From contig JAQFVV010012404.1 of NCBI GenBank assembly GCA_028023455.1, positions 13,071,421 to 13,135,420 of the forward strand: 64,000 bases of DNA, written 5' to 3'. Under the pieces are notes generated by a model. That model was not told where the DNA came from. It made no database searches and was given only the letters and a program-made list of their open reading frames with translations. How positions within the stretch are numbered: position 1 is the first letter of the stretch; every line of letters starts with the position of its first letter. Origin of the DNA: Epiperipatus broadwayi. Taxonomy: Eukaryota > Onychophora > Udeonychophora > Euonychophora > Peripatidae. Below, piece after piece: positions 14,536-28,063 of the stretch. The position numbers and the translations under genes were made by a program.

Positions 14536-14562
14536 AAGCCCATAAGACCTTCTGCAAAATAA

Positions 14563-14690
14563 ATTAGTTACTTTCACTTGATGGATTAATTAGTTGCTTT
14601 CACTTGATGAATTAATTAGTTACTTTCACTTGATGGATTAATTAGTTACTTTGATTTGATAAATTAGTTAGTTACTTTCACTTGAAAAAT
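14563..14690 (+). repeat. 26-bp tandem repeat, about 5 imperfect units
   Basis: Units of the form TTAGTTACTTTCACTTGATG plus a short AT spacer, with one diverged unit (TTTGATTTGATAAA). The same array is present in R1 copy B at about 63,263-63,395, so it is an integral part of R1. Confidence 0.8.
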
Positions 14691-15298
14691 TGTAGATAAT
14701 TACCTGGAGAGTGGACTTTTACATTCCTGATTCAAAAGTGTTGCCAGAACATCATTTAAAAAGTCAAGAGAAGTTTAGTGCAATGGAGCGTGAGTAGTGG
14801 AGCCATTCGCCTTTCTCTCTTCCTCTCAGAGGACTGTCTACCAGCCGTCAAATTCCATCTGACTGGCATACGAGATGATATAGAATTGCCAACCTGCCTG
14901 CCTGCCGCTATGCTGATATCTTAGGTAAAATCATGTAATTTAGAGTTGACTTAATATGAACATTCATGGTTGATTTATAATTTGTAGCTAAATTAAGTCA
15001 TAGATCCATTTATGATGTTTTGCTAGTTTTGCTCGTAAACTCTCTCTCTGTAATTCTTTATTAATACTTATGTAATTCTAAATATATGTTGCTTTCACAC
15101 TTAATTTATGTTTATATAACTTTATGCAGCTCAATTAAATATATACAACTTATTTTGTTTAAAATATATATTATTTTCTCTAATATGTCGGTATCAGTCA
15201 ACCTCGCAACTTTAATTAAATTCATTAGTAAAATTATATTCATTTGTTTATTTAAAATAGAAATTGTTCGCTAGATTGGTTGTATATCTAAAGATATT

Positions 15299-16429
15299 TT
15301 ATTGTGGATGCTTATTTTACTTTGTTGTTTAGTTGCCATTATAAAAGATCGCGACACTTAATATAAAATTCTACCTTTTCTTACCATTGCCTGGAGGGCT
15401 AATTCTTTAATTAATGCGTATATGGGAATCGAACTTAAATGTAAATTTTATTAGTTTAATGATATAGAAAAGAGCTGTTATTCATTACCATTTGTTAAAT
15501 GACTCAGGATTGAAAACAGATTATTGCACAAGAGGTTAGACAATTTCCAAGTTTTAAAATAATATTATATGAAAATTATGTTATAAAATTATATTCATGT
15601 CCAATGACGTTGCTGGCATACCTCTTCCTTTATTCTGATATTTTATCTTTTCCATTTCTTGATTGTGGACGTCAGAAGCCTGAAGCTTCATCCTACTTTT
15701 TTTTAAATTGTTTGTAATCAGGAATACTACTCCCTGTGGAATGTGAGGTTTATGAAATTACGTGCTGCGAATTACAGTACATCCAGATCTGGGCTCTCAA
15801 ACCCAGCATCTCCTTCGATATTGCTCCACCAGAATGCGCGGACATATCAAATCTAAGTTCATCTCAAGGATTCTTTTTAAATGATAAAATATCCAAATGC
15901 CATGAAGGCCAGATTTCTTTAATGTATGCTAGTACCGTTACTCTTATCTTTAATTTAATCACCATCCACCTAACGTTAGTAAGTCGCAATGATGTGTTAA
16001 AGATAATGATTCATTTCATAAAAAAAAATATATTTGGTTCATTGAGTTAAAATGCTTTTTTTGAAAAACTGTTATTGATTCCCATAGACATAGACAAACA
16101 TAAATTATTTATTATATCATGTAATCTCGTAAATAAAGCGCATTATTTGTTTCTTATTTCTAAAAGACGTCTTTGCCAAACAATGCGAACAAAAGTATAA
16201 ATAATGGTTCTTATAAGAAATACATGATTGAAATCATATATTTTGCCCATTATCAAATAAATCATTTACTGTTAAAACTGTCACAATCTTTTATATTTAT
16301 TTTTGACATCCACAATGTTCCGTTGAATTATTAGTTTCGAGTTAATATTTAGAACTACTTTCTTTAGCTGATAGTTTAGCATGAATAAATAACTATAATA
16401 AATGTAATTCCTGGGCTACTCTGACCTTG
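15299..16429. other. Non-repeat stretch with one unassigned 104-codon ORF (15,736-16,050, +)
   Basis: The ORF is less AT-biased than its surroundings and begins MECEVYEITCCELQYIQIW. It has five cysteines and a hydrophobic segment near residues 66-83 but no motif I recognise. A splice-acceptor-like TTTGTAATCAG lies just upstream, so it could be an exon remnant, or it could be chance. I do not assign a function. Confidence 0.25.
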
Positions 16430-16683
16430 ATCATCATCATTAGTCTGATCTTATGCTCTACTGCTCTGCTTCTGGGCATGGAATTAAAATAATTTTACTG
16501 TATCCTCAGTATTGTTGTTCATTGGGTCAGAGATTCGAAGAATAGCAAATAGGTTAGAATTCAGGATTGCTCCAGACCTGTGTATCTCGAGCATGATCAG
16601 ATTCGAGGTACTTTTGCTTAGGATTTGAATCTTGTTAAGTGAGCATACTATTTTGACCGGTACAATATATATATATATATATA
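16430..16683 (+). repeat. Repeat R2, terminal fragment ending in (TA)n
   Basis: About 250 bases related to the minus strand of 60,198-60,420 and, for the last 130 bases, to 24,925-25,064. Shared landmarks are AGCAAATAGG, CCTGTGTATCTCG, GGTACTTTTGCTTAG, and the terminal TTGACCGGTACAA that runs directly into a TA tract (16,665-16,683). The conserved terminal motif shows this is a true element end. The element class is unknown. Confidence 0.75.
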
Positions 16684-19012
16684 GCTACCATATTACCATC
16701 AAATTTTAAAACTTTTCCAAATTGTATCATGGTTGGTAGTCTTTTCATTTTTAAAATTATATAAAAAAAAACAACTTTACCTTCATTAAGGTTGGACATC
16801 TTTTGTTCAAATGTAAATAAGTTGATAAGAAAGATGGATTATTAAATATAGTTATATAAATTCTTTCGCATGTACTTAAAATATAATTGTTGTTACAAAG
16901 TCATCAATTGATTTAATAATATTATATAACCATTTCTTAAGTCTTTTTGCTAATTCTTGAATTTCTATCTTTAAATTTATATACTGATAATAAAGCTCTA
17001 CATCTATTTTATGTCTGGGAAGCAACAAGGGATTAACCATGTACATAGCACACTTTTTAAAATAATTTCATATCTCAATAATGAAAAATTGAAAATTCAA
17101 ATAGGCCATTTTAGTGTTTACAATTGTTGAAATTTATCATGTGGATGAATAGCAAATTTTTTAACAATGTGTTTGACATAGAATCTATTTTTTAAAATCT
17201 AATTATCATTTTGACTTTGCAGCATGCTAATCTATAATCTGCTTAACAATCTTTATCTATATGCAATCATTTAAAAAAATCTTCAATAAGTTAAATTTTG
17301 AGTTTTTAATAAATATTTTGCTGCCTAACGTTATGCAAAAATTCAGTAACAGTTCAACTGAATGTATTACACCAATACTATTATTTTCAATAACTTTGAG
17401 TTTTCTTTTACTGTTTTTTCTAACAGTGTATTAAATTTAAGATAAAAAAAATGGTTTAATACAAACTTTTTAAATTCTTTGTTAGAGATGATTAAATGAG
17501 CACATTGAAAATACATTATTAATGTCAAAAATGCCAAATTAGATCTTCATTCTTTTATCACTCACAAGCTGACTTCTGAAAATATTTATGCCAATTATTT
17601 ATTCAATTAAACTTCAAAAGTTTTATTAAGTAAGATATACCAATCTTAAACTTTAATGACTGCTTTAGCTGTACAAATATTCTGTAAGTCAATTCTTGAA
17701 GAATTTACATAAAAAAATTCATATATAACAGTTATATTTGCTCTTATCACTATCTTCTGCTTTGTCACTATTCCTGTGCCCAATATTATAACTATTTGTA
17801 TTGTTTAAATCTTGTAAGTATGAAGACCTAATCTAATCAGATTTTTCCAAATCCTTTTATGATTGAAGGGTAGAGAGGGAAATTCTCATCCAGAGAAATC
17901 CAAGAATATAACAATTCACAGACTGAAAAGTATGTTAATCTACTTTTTAAAATCTGATTTTTTTATATCCCAAATCTAAAAAATCCAAACCTTACACACT
18001 TGAATCCAGTGCTTTTTATTATAAACTTAAAGAATAGCTATAATGATTGCTGTAAATAATTTGAAACTGTAAGCAAAAAAGCTATCATAAAAGCAATGAA
18101 TTGTGTTCATTAAAATTGGGGTTTTTGGATTTTAAAGTTCCTGTTCTAAATCCAGTTTCAAAGCTGACTTGATAATGATTTTTTTTTAAGTTCACAATTT
18201 TTTCCAATATGATAAAATTGATCTGTTATTGCATTTTTAATCCTAAAGAGTTTGTGTACTTTGTTAAAAAAAGATTGGTATCAGCACCGCTCTGCACGTG
18301 ATTCAAAGGTGAAACGTGTTTGGACAAATATAATATTACTGGTACAATCAGTATAGAGAGAAAACTGAAAAAAACATTACAAATGATTCTATATATATTT
18401 AAGTTAACAATAAAAGAAAAAAGAGGCAAAGGAAAATATTATTTTCATTATAAACTTATTTTTGCTTTGATGAACCCCATGATATCATACAAAGCAAGAA
18501 AAATACTTTTGATCAATAATCATTGTTACTTTTTATATCTGAAAATAATTTTACTATACACTAATTGTGAATCATTGCTAGACTGAGTTCAACATCCAGA
18601 GATTTGTAAAAATACATATTTACATGCACACAAGCTTTTTCATTGATTACTATATTTATTGTAAGAGATAACTTATTTTAAATAAATACATTTATGATAG
18701 AACAATTTTCTTCATCCTTCTCTAGAATTCATTTACAGGAGACTTGAATAATCAATAGAAAATGTTAGTTTAGTCCTATAAAATTCTCATTTCCACATTC
18801 TTTTCTAGTTTTTGCTTTTGTCAATGAAGACTAAAATTGAAAACTGAAATTATTATATTCAAACATCTAGCAGCCACCTTTCAAACTAATAATTATGCAA
18901 ATTAAAAAGAAACTCAGTTTCAAATCCAGACTATTTCACTTGCCTAGCAATATATTTGAGATGCATATTATTGAACTTTTAGCTAGAAAAATTCTTATTA
19001 ATAACAGCACCA
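16684..19012. other. AT-rich DNA, no gene recognised
   Basis: Short ORFs at 18,226-18,429 (-), 18,320-18,586 (+) and 18,895-19,089 (+) have AT-driven composition and no recognisable motif. No clear repeat ends are seen. Confidence 0.45.
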
Positions 19013-20640
19013 TATTGAAATGGTATTATTTGGTCTATCATCCCATTTCACCTACTATGTCTGATAGTAATATTCTTTTCATAATTTAAACCCATCCAAG
19101 TCCATGCATGCAATCATAGTTTAATGTATTTTAATGTATTACAGTGTATATTTATGCATATATGTGTATATTAATATATTTGTATACATTTCTTAGTAAA
19201 GTCTGTATGTATGTTTCATATAATGCATATACTGAGTATAAAATATAAATTGTATATTAAATAAAGTTGTTTAAACATTGTTGTATGTATATAAGTGCAC
19301 CTACATATATATGCAAATGAAGATGCAATGTAATACATTTTCTAAGCATTGCAATGCTATTTAAATTATTTTATCCTTAAGTTTTTATAATTTCAATTCC
19401 AGAGGTGACAAACTTACACATATAGCAGAATGTTTACAAAACTTAAAATCTCTTTTAAAAGATTGTCTGGTTCTTGAAAATTATCTCATGTCACATGCAC
19501 CTGGTTTAATTTGTGTGAGAACCAAGAACAGATTTTTAAAATAAATTCTAAAATAAATTTTTAAGACAAAAGAAAAGCAGACAAGTTGCACTATTTTATC
19601 AATAACTTAGGAATCACTTTTAGTTTTCTCTAAACTTAATAAAAAGATGTTAAAACACAAGATTAAAAACTGATAAACTGTAAACAATGTCAAAGTTTTA
19701 CAGGGGGAAGTAAAAGCATTGATATAAAAAAAAATCAAAAGTAAACACTAAGGTTCACTCTCTTAACTTTTGGAAACATTTTGCTGTCAGAGGTTATACT
19801 GGATTTTATAATAAAAACCATCAGCTAAAAGCCTACCCATTTGCCATCTTCCCTTTCAGGAGACTGATTCAAGATAATGGAGGAGTTTGAGACCAGGATG
19901 CCAAGAAGATGTCATCCCAGTAAAGAAAGCAGTGCCAAATGCCATGAAGGATGTCTCATCTAAAAGAAGATTGGTAAAAATTTCTTCCTGCAGAGCTCTT
20001 AAAATCATATTAAAATTAAGCTGTTTTAATAATTTCTAAAGCTAGCTGTAATGTTGAACATTCATACATTTATAAACTTGAATGATTTACTTGAATGATT
20101 TCTTAATAATTAAATTCTGTAATTTAAACTTTAGAATACCAATGTAATGTAACTTTAATTTAGCAATAATTGTCACAATCTTACCTATGTTGAATTAAAT
20201 TCTAATTTAATAATTCTCCTAACATAATAAACTATAATCAGTTATTATATTACATCTATACTGTGCTAATATGTAGTCATGCGTATTTTATTTTATTTTA
20301 TATTGTTTATTTCATTCATTTATGATATGCTAGGTTTCAAAATGGAGATTTATAAGTATTAATAATTTGGAGAGATGATTAGAAGCTCTCTTGAAAATGG
20401 TTTATATTGCTTCATTAGCAAACATAAATGTCCATTTTGATACCTATAATATACATTTGGTTAAGCGACTACATTATTCAGGTTTACATGTTAATAAATT
20501 ATATCTCGTTAGTTAATCAATAGTGAGAATGATATTATAAAAAACATTATAAATAATTAGTTAACTTCCCAAATATCCTTGTCCCTCTTTAGCTTATCAT
20601 AAACTATATAGATTTAATTAATAAACTAAATCATTTTAAT
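19013..20640. repeat. Dispersed repeat R3, copy 1 (about 1.65 kb)
   Basis: Matches 29,071-30,725 along its whole length with many substitutions and small indels. Shared landmarks are GAAATGGTATTATTTGGTC at the left end, GAGGTGACAA..TTACACATATAG, TGTCACATGCACCTGGTTT, GTGCCAAATGCCATGAAGG, and TATAGATTTAATTAATAAAC at the right. The divergence indicates an old family. It contains no intact ORF, and I cannot place it in a class. Confidence 0.75.
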
Positions 20641-23600
20641 TAACCCTTTTAGCACATGTTAACTATGCTAAATCACAAACTGGAATAAAGTAGTTTTGCT
20701 GACCAAAACTACATATATAACTTATGTGCATATGTTTAGTTATTAAAAATACATATTAGTATTTGTATTAGTGTGAAAATGTACCTTTATAAAGCACATA
20801 GAGTATATAATGTCTTGCTATATCTCTGATGGGTCTGCTATTAATAAGGTCATCCCCTACATAATTTTGAGTTAGAGCAGCAAGCATGATATTGAGTTTA
20901 AGGCCAGAACACTTGAGTTGCTGATCTGAACCCCTGAACTTATTGTTTCTTATTAATGTAGCAAACCATTTGGTTTTAGTACTTAGTACTAAGCCTGTGA
21001 GTAATAATACATTAACACTGCCATTCTTTAGTTTAGTCTTAGCACTATGGTTACAGACTCCACACTACACACACCAGTTTGTCCCTCCACTCTATTGTTC
21101 AGTTCAGCATTGATCTGAACTCCAGATCTAGTTTATATAAAACAATTTGCATAGGGAGCACATTTATAGCTCATTAATAAGTAAGTTATATTTAATGTTA
21201 TCATTCTTGTAAGATTTAACTCTTAGAAAACCTTGTAGGAATGGCATAGCATAATTAAGGTATGATTAGAAATCATAGATAATATTAATTTGTAATAATT
21301 TAAAAATTAAATAATTTAAAGTGCATAAAGATGAGACCTTGCAACTAATCCAGCTTATCATTATAAAACACCTGCACATGCAACACCAATGCACTTTCCA
21401 TTGTATTAATTATCTTATATTTTAATAATTAAATATTTTAAAACTTATAAAAGTTTAGTGTGTTATTCACAACTCTTTCCAAATCTTATCCAAATCTACT
21501 TTAATTTATTATTAGTTATTAATATATGCATTATCTAGCCATCCATATATGTGTGTGTGTGTTTAGTTAACTTAGTATTAAGTTAGTTGTTATTCCCTGA
21601 GTCTCACACTCCACCCTTTGCTATTGCTGGCTCACAAATTAAAAGAGACTGAGTGGAACCTGTGATCTGTCATCCATAGCATAGTAAATCACAGAGCATT
21701 GGTGAAGGAACTGAGGTGTAATCTTATTCAAGGTCTCAACCTTGAGCCAGAACAGCTTTGGGTTAATTTGCCAAAACTCTGGATTTTTTGTGAGTGTACA
21801 AATCTTACTGTTACATAGGTTAATTTTATCCCCTGGTATGGATGTCATTCATGGGGTACATTAATTAATTCCATGGCATTGAACTGATAATACATTGTGG
21901 CAGTAATCATTTTATATATATATTGAAGCTGGAAATATCATACATATTTTTGCTTCACCTAGTGCCAATGTCATCAGCACTAGTCTGGGTTTGAACCCAT
22001 TCTTTATTAACTGACACCATCTCATAATAGGTGGTAGTATATTTTAATCAATATTATAATCTTTTATATTTCATTAATCTTATTTTATAATTAAAACTAA
22101 CCTTTTTATATTAGTTTATTTATTTTATATTTGTAAAAATGTATATTGTGTTTATTTTATTAAATTGAATTGAATCCTAGATATCTATAAAATGTTACAA
22201 ATATTTCAAATTCTTTATTAAAGTTCATTTTTCTTCAATTAATCAGTTGGTAACATTTTATATTTATCTTTTAATCAATGTACATTTGAGAATCAATTAT
22301 TTAAACAATGTAATATTTGTAAGAAATATTTTGTAAATTTCTATTTAAGTTTATGTCAAATATCAGTTTGAAAGTCATTGTACCAAATTCCTAAAATTTT
22401 TCTGAATAAAATCTACATTTTTGTTAATCTTAACCTTAATTAAATAGGCTTTGTTAATACAATGACTGATAAACTTAATATGCTTGTTGTTTTTTTTAAA
22501 TTAGCAAATCAACCCTCGGGACATGTAAGGCAGAATTATAGATTTTTCTCCAAAGCAGGCACCAACCTCAGAGAGCCACTTAGAGCAATTGCAATTGGCA
22601 GTTGTCACTGTAGATTGAATCCTATAGATAAGGCCAGATCACATAAATAGTGGAAAATTTGATAAAAGGGATTATTATTGAGATTATTGAAGAAGAGTTC
22701 ACTGAAGAGAAGTGATTAATATATATAATACATCGTGCCTAAAGAATGACTGGCTAAAAAGATCGACCGTTGCTTTCCAGGGCTCTATCCCACCAGCTCA
22801 TCAATGCCATCCAGTGCTTTCAACATCTATCCTGAGACTGTACTGTGTCAAGGAAGCCTGAAATGATCTGACTGTAGAACTGCCTGTGTCAAGCCATGGA
22901 ATATATCTCAATAGGTATATTATTATAATTTCCAATTTGCCACAAGCTACTGATTCTATTTTACTTGTTTAAATCAATGTTAATTCATATTTATATTATT
23001 TATATCTGTTTTTACAACTTAGTTTTAAAATGCATCTTTTACATTTTTTTCTCTTAAATATAAAATCTCAATTCTTATCAAAATCCCATATTATTTTGAT
23101 GTGGCAAATTTAAATTAATTTTGTTGGTTTATTTATAATATTGTATTTCTGAAATTGCCAAGTACAAAATTCAATGAGCTATTAACTTTAAATTCTCTCC
23201 CTATTATTTTTTTGAGTCAAAATCATCACAGGAGACTTATTTCCCAAAATTAATTAATAGAAAGCTTGTTTAGTTTTGTACATCATATTATAAATCTATT
23301 TTTAAATAATTGAAATGATTTAAAAAGTTATGTGTCTTATTATTATCTCCAATTTAAAATTGCCCTCATAATTAAATCAGTTAGTTAAATCTATTACAAT
23401 TTCTGTAAAACAAATGTCTTAAAAGAAAATTGTTGAAAGCATTTTATCAGTACATGTTTCATACATATATATTTTATTTGTCAAAAATAGTAAAAATTCA
23501 ATGTATAATTTGTTATGCTGTATACTGTCAAACTTCACCATAAGTGAGTTTGATAGCCAAGGCATCCATCTTTGTTAGTTAAAAGGCAGTCTTATTTGTA

Positions 23601-24924
23601 ATTACCAATGATAAACTATTTAATAACTTAATAAATGAAATATTTGGAAAGTTTGGAAAACAATTTATATTCTAAATTTTAATTCTTGCCTTCCCATTTT
23701 ATATTATATTTTATGATTCATTCATTAATGGCCTAAGGGTTTTGGGGACATTCCATTATGTCAGGGAGCTGATTATTTTAATCAGGAATTAATGTATTAT
23801 GATCGTTAGTGATCCACTATATATATAGATATGTCTAGGTTGTTATGTAATTTATAGTTATAACTATTTTTTTATTATTGTTCTTGCTTTGCTAATTATC
23901 TCTTAGGACATTCGGAAGTTTAAATATGACCAGTCCAATCTTTCACTTTCCCTCAAAGTAGACATAGTTCATACCAAGGGATTCTTTTTCAGGCATTGCC
24001 ATTAAGATGTGTATGGGAAGTCCAGCACATCAAATCCATTATTATTATTATTCAGAGACATGTTCTGGCTGGAGGTCCAGCATTTCTCATCATCTAACTG
24101 TATATATCAGGAATTTCTTTTAGTAAAGCCACCCAGAGGTTCATAACAGACCTCATTTATTTTTGTTGTAATCTATAATATACTGCCTTTATCATTCTAT
24201 ATATATATATATTTGTTTGCAAACCTGAAATGCTCTCTGCCATAATGGCACGTCCTTCATAAACCAATTTTGTTAATTAATTAAAGCTGACTATATAATT
24301 GTCAATTATTTATTTAAGAACTATTTTGCTTCCCACACTCATTATATACAAATGGTTTTAAATGTAATAGTGTTTGAAATGCCCATCTTTCAGGTCTTGT
24401 AATATATATATAAAATAGATTTATTTGTAATATCTTAAAGATGGCTAATAATATTTTATTGCTGATTGGTTCTTGGCAGACCAATTAATCTTTTTTTTTT
24501 ACTTTGTTAATCAAAGCCACATCAAAAATGAATTCAAGAAAATAACCAAGTGTATAAACGAAGACTTAACTTATTTTGTAAATCAATTTCTTAATAAATT
24601 CCTGTAATATTATTTTAATTAAGCTTAGTTTGTCATCACTTCCAATCTCTAAGGTTAATTACTCTATTTATTTATAACATTTCTTTGGTTTAAATTCACT
24701 TTTTTGTAATGTTGCCAGAAAGAATTATCATTATTACTGTTCAAACCATTAGTAATCGATATCCAATCAACTCTGTACCCTTCTGCAATTCACTAAACCA
24801 TTAATATCTTATATAAATCCATTATTATTTTGAGTCTCTTTGTGAACCATGACCTCCAACTGGGACAGAATAAAATCAAGCACTGCTTGGGTCATCACAA
24901 ATATTATCCATTAGTCAGAGAGGC
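20641..24924. other. Region without a recognised gene; small repeat fragments
   Basis: A segment at about 21,868-21,915 (CCATGG.. GAAC .. TGTGGCAGTAAT) resembles 25,106-25,155, so both belong to a minor repeat family; the first runs into (TA)n followed by TTGAAG. A T-arm-like CTGGGTTTGAACCCA is at about 21,985. ORFs at 21,639-21,848 (-) and 22,462-22,650 (+) lack recognisable motifs. Confidence 0.4.
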
Positions 24925-25064
24925 AATAGTTCAGGCAAGTTGGTTAGGATTCACCCTTGCCCTGACATCTGTATCTTGTGCATGGTTGGATTCAAGGTAC
25001 TTTTGCTTGGATTATTAGTCTTGTTGAATGAATACATGATTTTGACCGGCACAATATATATATA
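24925..25064 (+). repeat. Repeat R2, second terminal fragment
   Basis: The sequence around CTGTATCTTGTGCATG, GGTACTTTTGCTTGG and the terminal TTTGACCGGCACAA followed by a short (TA)n aligns with 16,550-16,683. It is more diverged than the other copies, with a T to C change in the terminal motif. Confidence 0.7.
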
Positions 25065-25869
25065 CCCCAGAGATAGACACCAACTTAAGGGCATATCAAT
25101 TACTTTCCATGGGCCTGAACCAACAATATGTAGTGGCAATAATTTTATAGGTATATATGCAAATTCCCCCCAGGTATAAATCATCTTATCTTTCTGTTAG
25201 GAAGAGAGATTTTAAGATGTAAATTTTTTCCTCCAGGGGGATGTCAATGTGGAAGTCCATCAATGATTCCACAAACCTGAATAAGTTATATAGCCTCTTC
25301 AGATATAACATATTAACATAATTGTTTTGTTTTAGAGTAACGTGGAACAAAAATTTTCTGGAGATGAGACTTATAAGTTGCTCATCAATTTAATTTAAAT
25401 AAACACACTGTGGCTTTAGTAACAAATTATACATAATTCCTAATGCATATTAAACCATGTGAGATCCATTATTGTTGTTAATGGTGCTCAAGGATGGACT
25501 CAACAGATTTAGAGACATCCTCACATAAATTTATTATCAGAGAAAGAAATTTAAAGTACTCTCTATGAAAATTTTGTTTGGATTTGAAAAATGGATTATG
25601 TGTACTTGGAATCAAAATTTTAAAAGGTCATGAATCATAGCAACCACAAATTAATAGAATTATAAAATAACTCTGTAGCTATAAACTGATATATGTTAAG
25701 AAAGAGGTGTAAATAAATAAGGTACTAAGGGAAGGACAGGTAAAAGGATAGATTTTGATGACAGGACATGAGCTACTTTAGGGACCATTTCTTGTTAGGT
25801 AGATTGCAAATTTGCCATTACAAGAGAGCTTAGATAAAATTTTTATATAGATTAGTTTAAAATTAATGA
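25065..25869. other. No gene recognised
   Basis: The part at about 25,106-25,155 belongs to the same minor repeat as about 21,868-21,915. The rest is unassigned. Confidence 0.4.
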
Positions 25870-26436
25870 AATAATTAAATGAATAGCAGCATAAAAGAGG
25901 ATTTAGTAGAGGAAATAAGCAAAAAAGAAAGAACAGAGAGTGAGGTAAAGGTGGATAAAGAGGCCAAGGGTAAAGGAAAGATACTTAGATTGGGGAGGGA
26001 GATAGTTGGAGATAGTAGTATCAATACAGAAGGGGAGATAGAAGAAGTAAGCACTAGCTGATATCCTAGGAGCGAGCCTGTAGAGAGCCCCATATATTTT
26101 CAGGAACCATCTAGGAGGACTCAGGAATTAGAGCCAAAAAAGATATGAGTGAAACACAGAAAATGATGTGGGCCATGTTCAAGAAATGGGTTGAAGAGAA
26201 CAAAAGAAAAAGCAAGGGGAAGGATAGAAAAGAAAAGAAATAAAGGGAAGAGGAGAGAAAAAGGGAAGAGAAAGAAAGAAAAGGAAAATAATGAAAAGAG
26301 GAGTGAAGAGAAAGAAATGAAAGAAAAAGAAAGGAAAGAAAGAATAAGGGAAGAAAGAAAAATGAAGAGAAAAAAGTGAAGATAATGAAAAGAGGAGTGA
26401 AGAGAAAGAAATAAAAGAAAAGAAAAGGAAGAAAAA

Positions 26437-26577
26437 AGAAGAGAAATAAATTGAAAGAAAAGAGAAGGAAAGAAAAAGAGAAAAGAAGAGAAATAAATTG
26501 AAAGAAAAGAGAAGGAAAGAAAAAGAGAAAAGAAGAGAAATAAATTGAAAGAAAAGAGAAGGAAAGAAAAAGAGAAG
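26437..26577 (+). repeat. 47-bp purine tandem repeat, about 3 units
   Basis: AGAAGAGAAATAAATTG recurs at 26,437, 26,484 and 26,531, a constant period of 47 bases, within a (G+A)-only tract that extends from about 26,190 to 26,620. Confidence 0.85.
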
Positions 26578-27212
26578 AGAAAGAGAAAAAAGGGAAGAAA
26601 GAGACTGAGAAATAGGGAATTAATTCCTGGCCTTAAAAAAAGTAAAGGTTGAGAATAGACTACCAGGATATTATGAGGGAGCCTATATGCTGCAGAACTC
26701 TTGGGGGATCACAAAGGGAGACCATTGAGGCCATACATATATTGAAAGGGGAATTTGTATTGACCCAAGATAGGTTGGCCAAGCAAAAAATATCCTTCCA
26801 AGGAGTTATAACTCAGATCCACAGCAGTTTGTATGAAGGGTGAAGGTATGGGAAGAACAAGGGAGATACCATCAAAAGCTTACAGAAGTCAGACAATGAG
26901 ATGCAAAAACAGTTACTCGAAGTTAAAAAAAGCATCCACTTAGGAAAGAGCAGAAATAAGGGATGACATCCAGATCTTAAGAAGAGCTTCAAGACACTAG
27001 CAGAGATAGTAGGAGGAATGGAGAAAGAAACAGAAGGAGTGATAGGCAAAGGCAGAACTCACACTGACTTGATAGAGACTAAGTAGGATAGTGGAAATAT
27101 GGATAGGAACAGTTCAGATTTCAGAAGCCAAAACCCAAGACATACAGGACAGGCAAGATAGTGGTGTAAACAAGGTCCCATAATCCCCCCTAAAAAAAAC
27201 CAAATGGGAGGT

Positions 27213-27579
27213 TGTATTTTTATATTGGACTATTTCCACATCTAATATGTGTGTTAATGTCTTTAGAAAAGTTCAATTTTAGTTAAATATTGAAAATGCA
27301 TTCAACTGTTAGTAATATTACAGCAAACAGGTTAGTATATGCACCAAACTGTTAGTAATATCACAGCAAACAAATGTTAGTAATATCATAGCAAACAGGT
27401 TAGTATATGCATATACTACTAATCTGTTTGCTGTGATATTACTAACAGTTAAATGCATTTGCAATATTTATTAAAATTAAACTTTTCTAAAGACATTCAG
27501 CACACATATTAGATGATGGAAATATTCCAATATAAAAATACAGATAGAACACAATCATCACAAATCTTCAGAAAAACAC
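27213..27579. mobile_element. Foldback insertion flanked by an 11-bp direct repeat
   Basis: The left arm from 27,213 (TGTATTTTTATATTGGA) is the reverse complement of the right arm ending at 27,542. The arms share AATATGTGTG, CTTTAGAAAAGTT, AATGCATT and GTTAGTAATATCACAGC. The left arm has an internal tandem of CTGTTAGTAATAT..CAGCAAAC (about 27,303-27,412). AAATGGGAGGT occurs at 27,202-27,212 and again at 27,580-27,590, so the inserted unit including a 37-base non-palindromic tail is 27,213-27,579. The flanking relic reads through once the insert is removed, supporting insertion. Confidence 0.7.
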
Positions 27580-28063
27580 AAATGGGAGGTATTGAATATA
27601 AAAAAGATAGAAATAAATTATAGCTTTTGAAGTAAAAGAACAAATTGAGCAGGGTAGCATAGAGGTGAAAGGTTGAGATAAGGGCAGTTTGAAAATAGGA
27701 AAGACTGAGACGAAAATCTTAGTATGAAGGGCAGGTCGAACAGGACTTGGTAGGGACAAAGGGAGATTAGCTTAGACAGTAAACAATGGAGATGAAATGA
27801 CTGGAGAGCAAGTCATGGAGCTAGAGTCAGGAGCAGATGAAGGGACAGAGGATACAGGGGGTAGTTAAGAGTCAGAACTAGAAAAAGGCATAGAGGAGTT
27901 CTATGTGGAGATAGAAAGGGGATGAGTTTGAAACCAGTAGAGACTCATCCAGTAAGATTAGAAGATAGTGCCAGATGTGATAAGTTAGAGTCAATGAAAA
28001 GACTGGCAGATAAAGTAAGCTGTAAGTGAAGATAGGAGTGTAGTTGGAAGGTAAAATTTACAG

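Larger units (their letters stand above)
13947..15298 (+). repeat. Dispersed repeat R1, copy A (possible LTR-like element)
   Basis: Nearly identical (few mismatches by eye) to 60,005-60,197 joined to 62,869-64,000. Copy A is continuous except for a (TA)n tract at 14,134-14,167, exactly where copy B carries a 2.66-kb insertion. The repeat holds a TATAAAAG box (14,528-14,535), about five imperfect 26-base tandem units around TTACTTTCACTTGATG (14,563-14,690), and a moderately GC-rich stretch with CTGCCTGCCTGCC. The 62-codon ORF at 15,086-15,274 recurs in copy B at 63,789 but has no recognisable domain. The promoter-like box suggests an LTR or a Pol II-transcribed element, but I cannot prove its class. 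The right end is unknown because copy B runs off the window. Confidence 0.75.
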
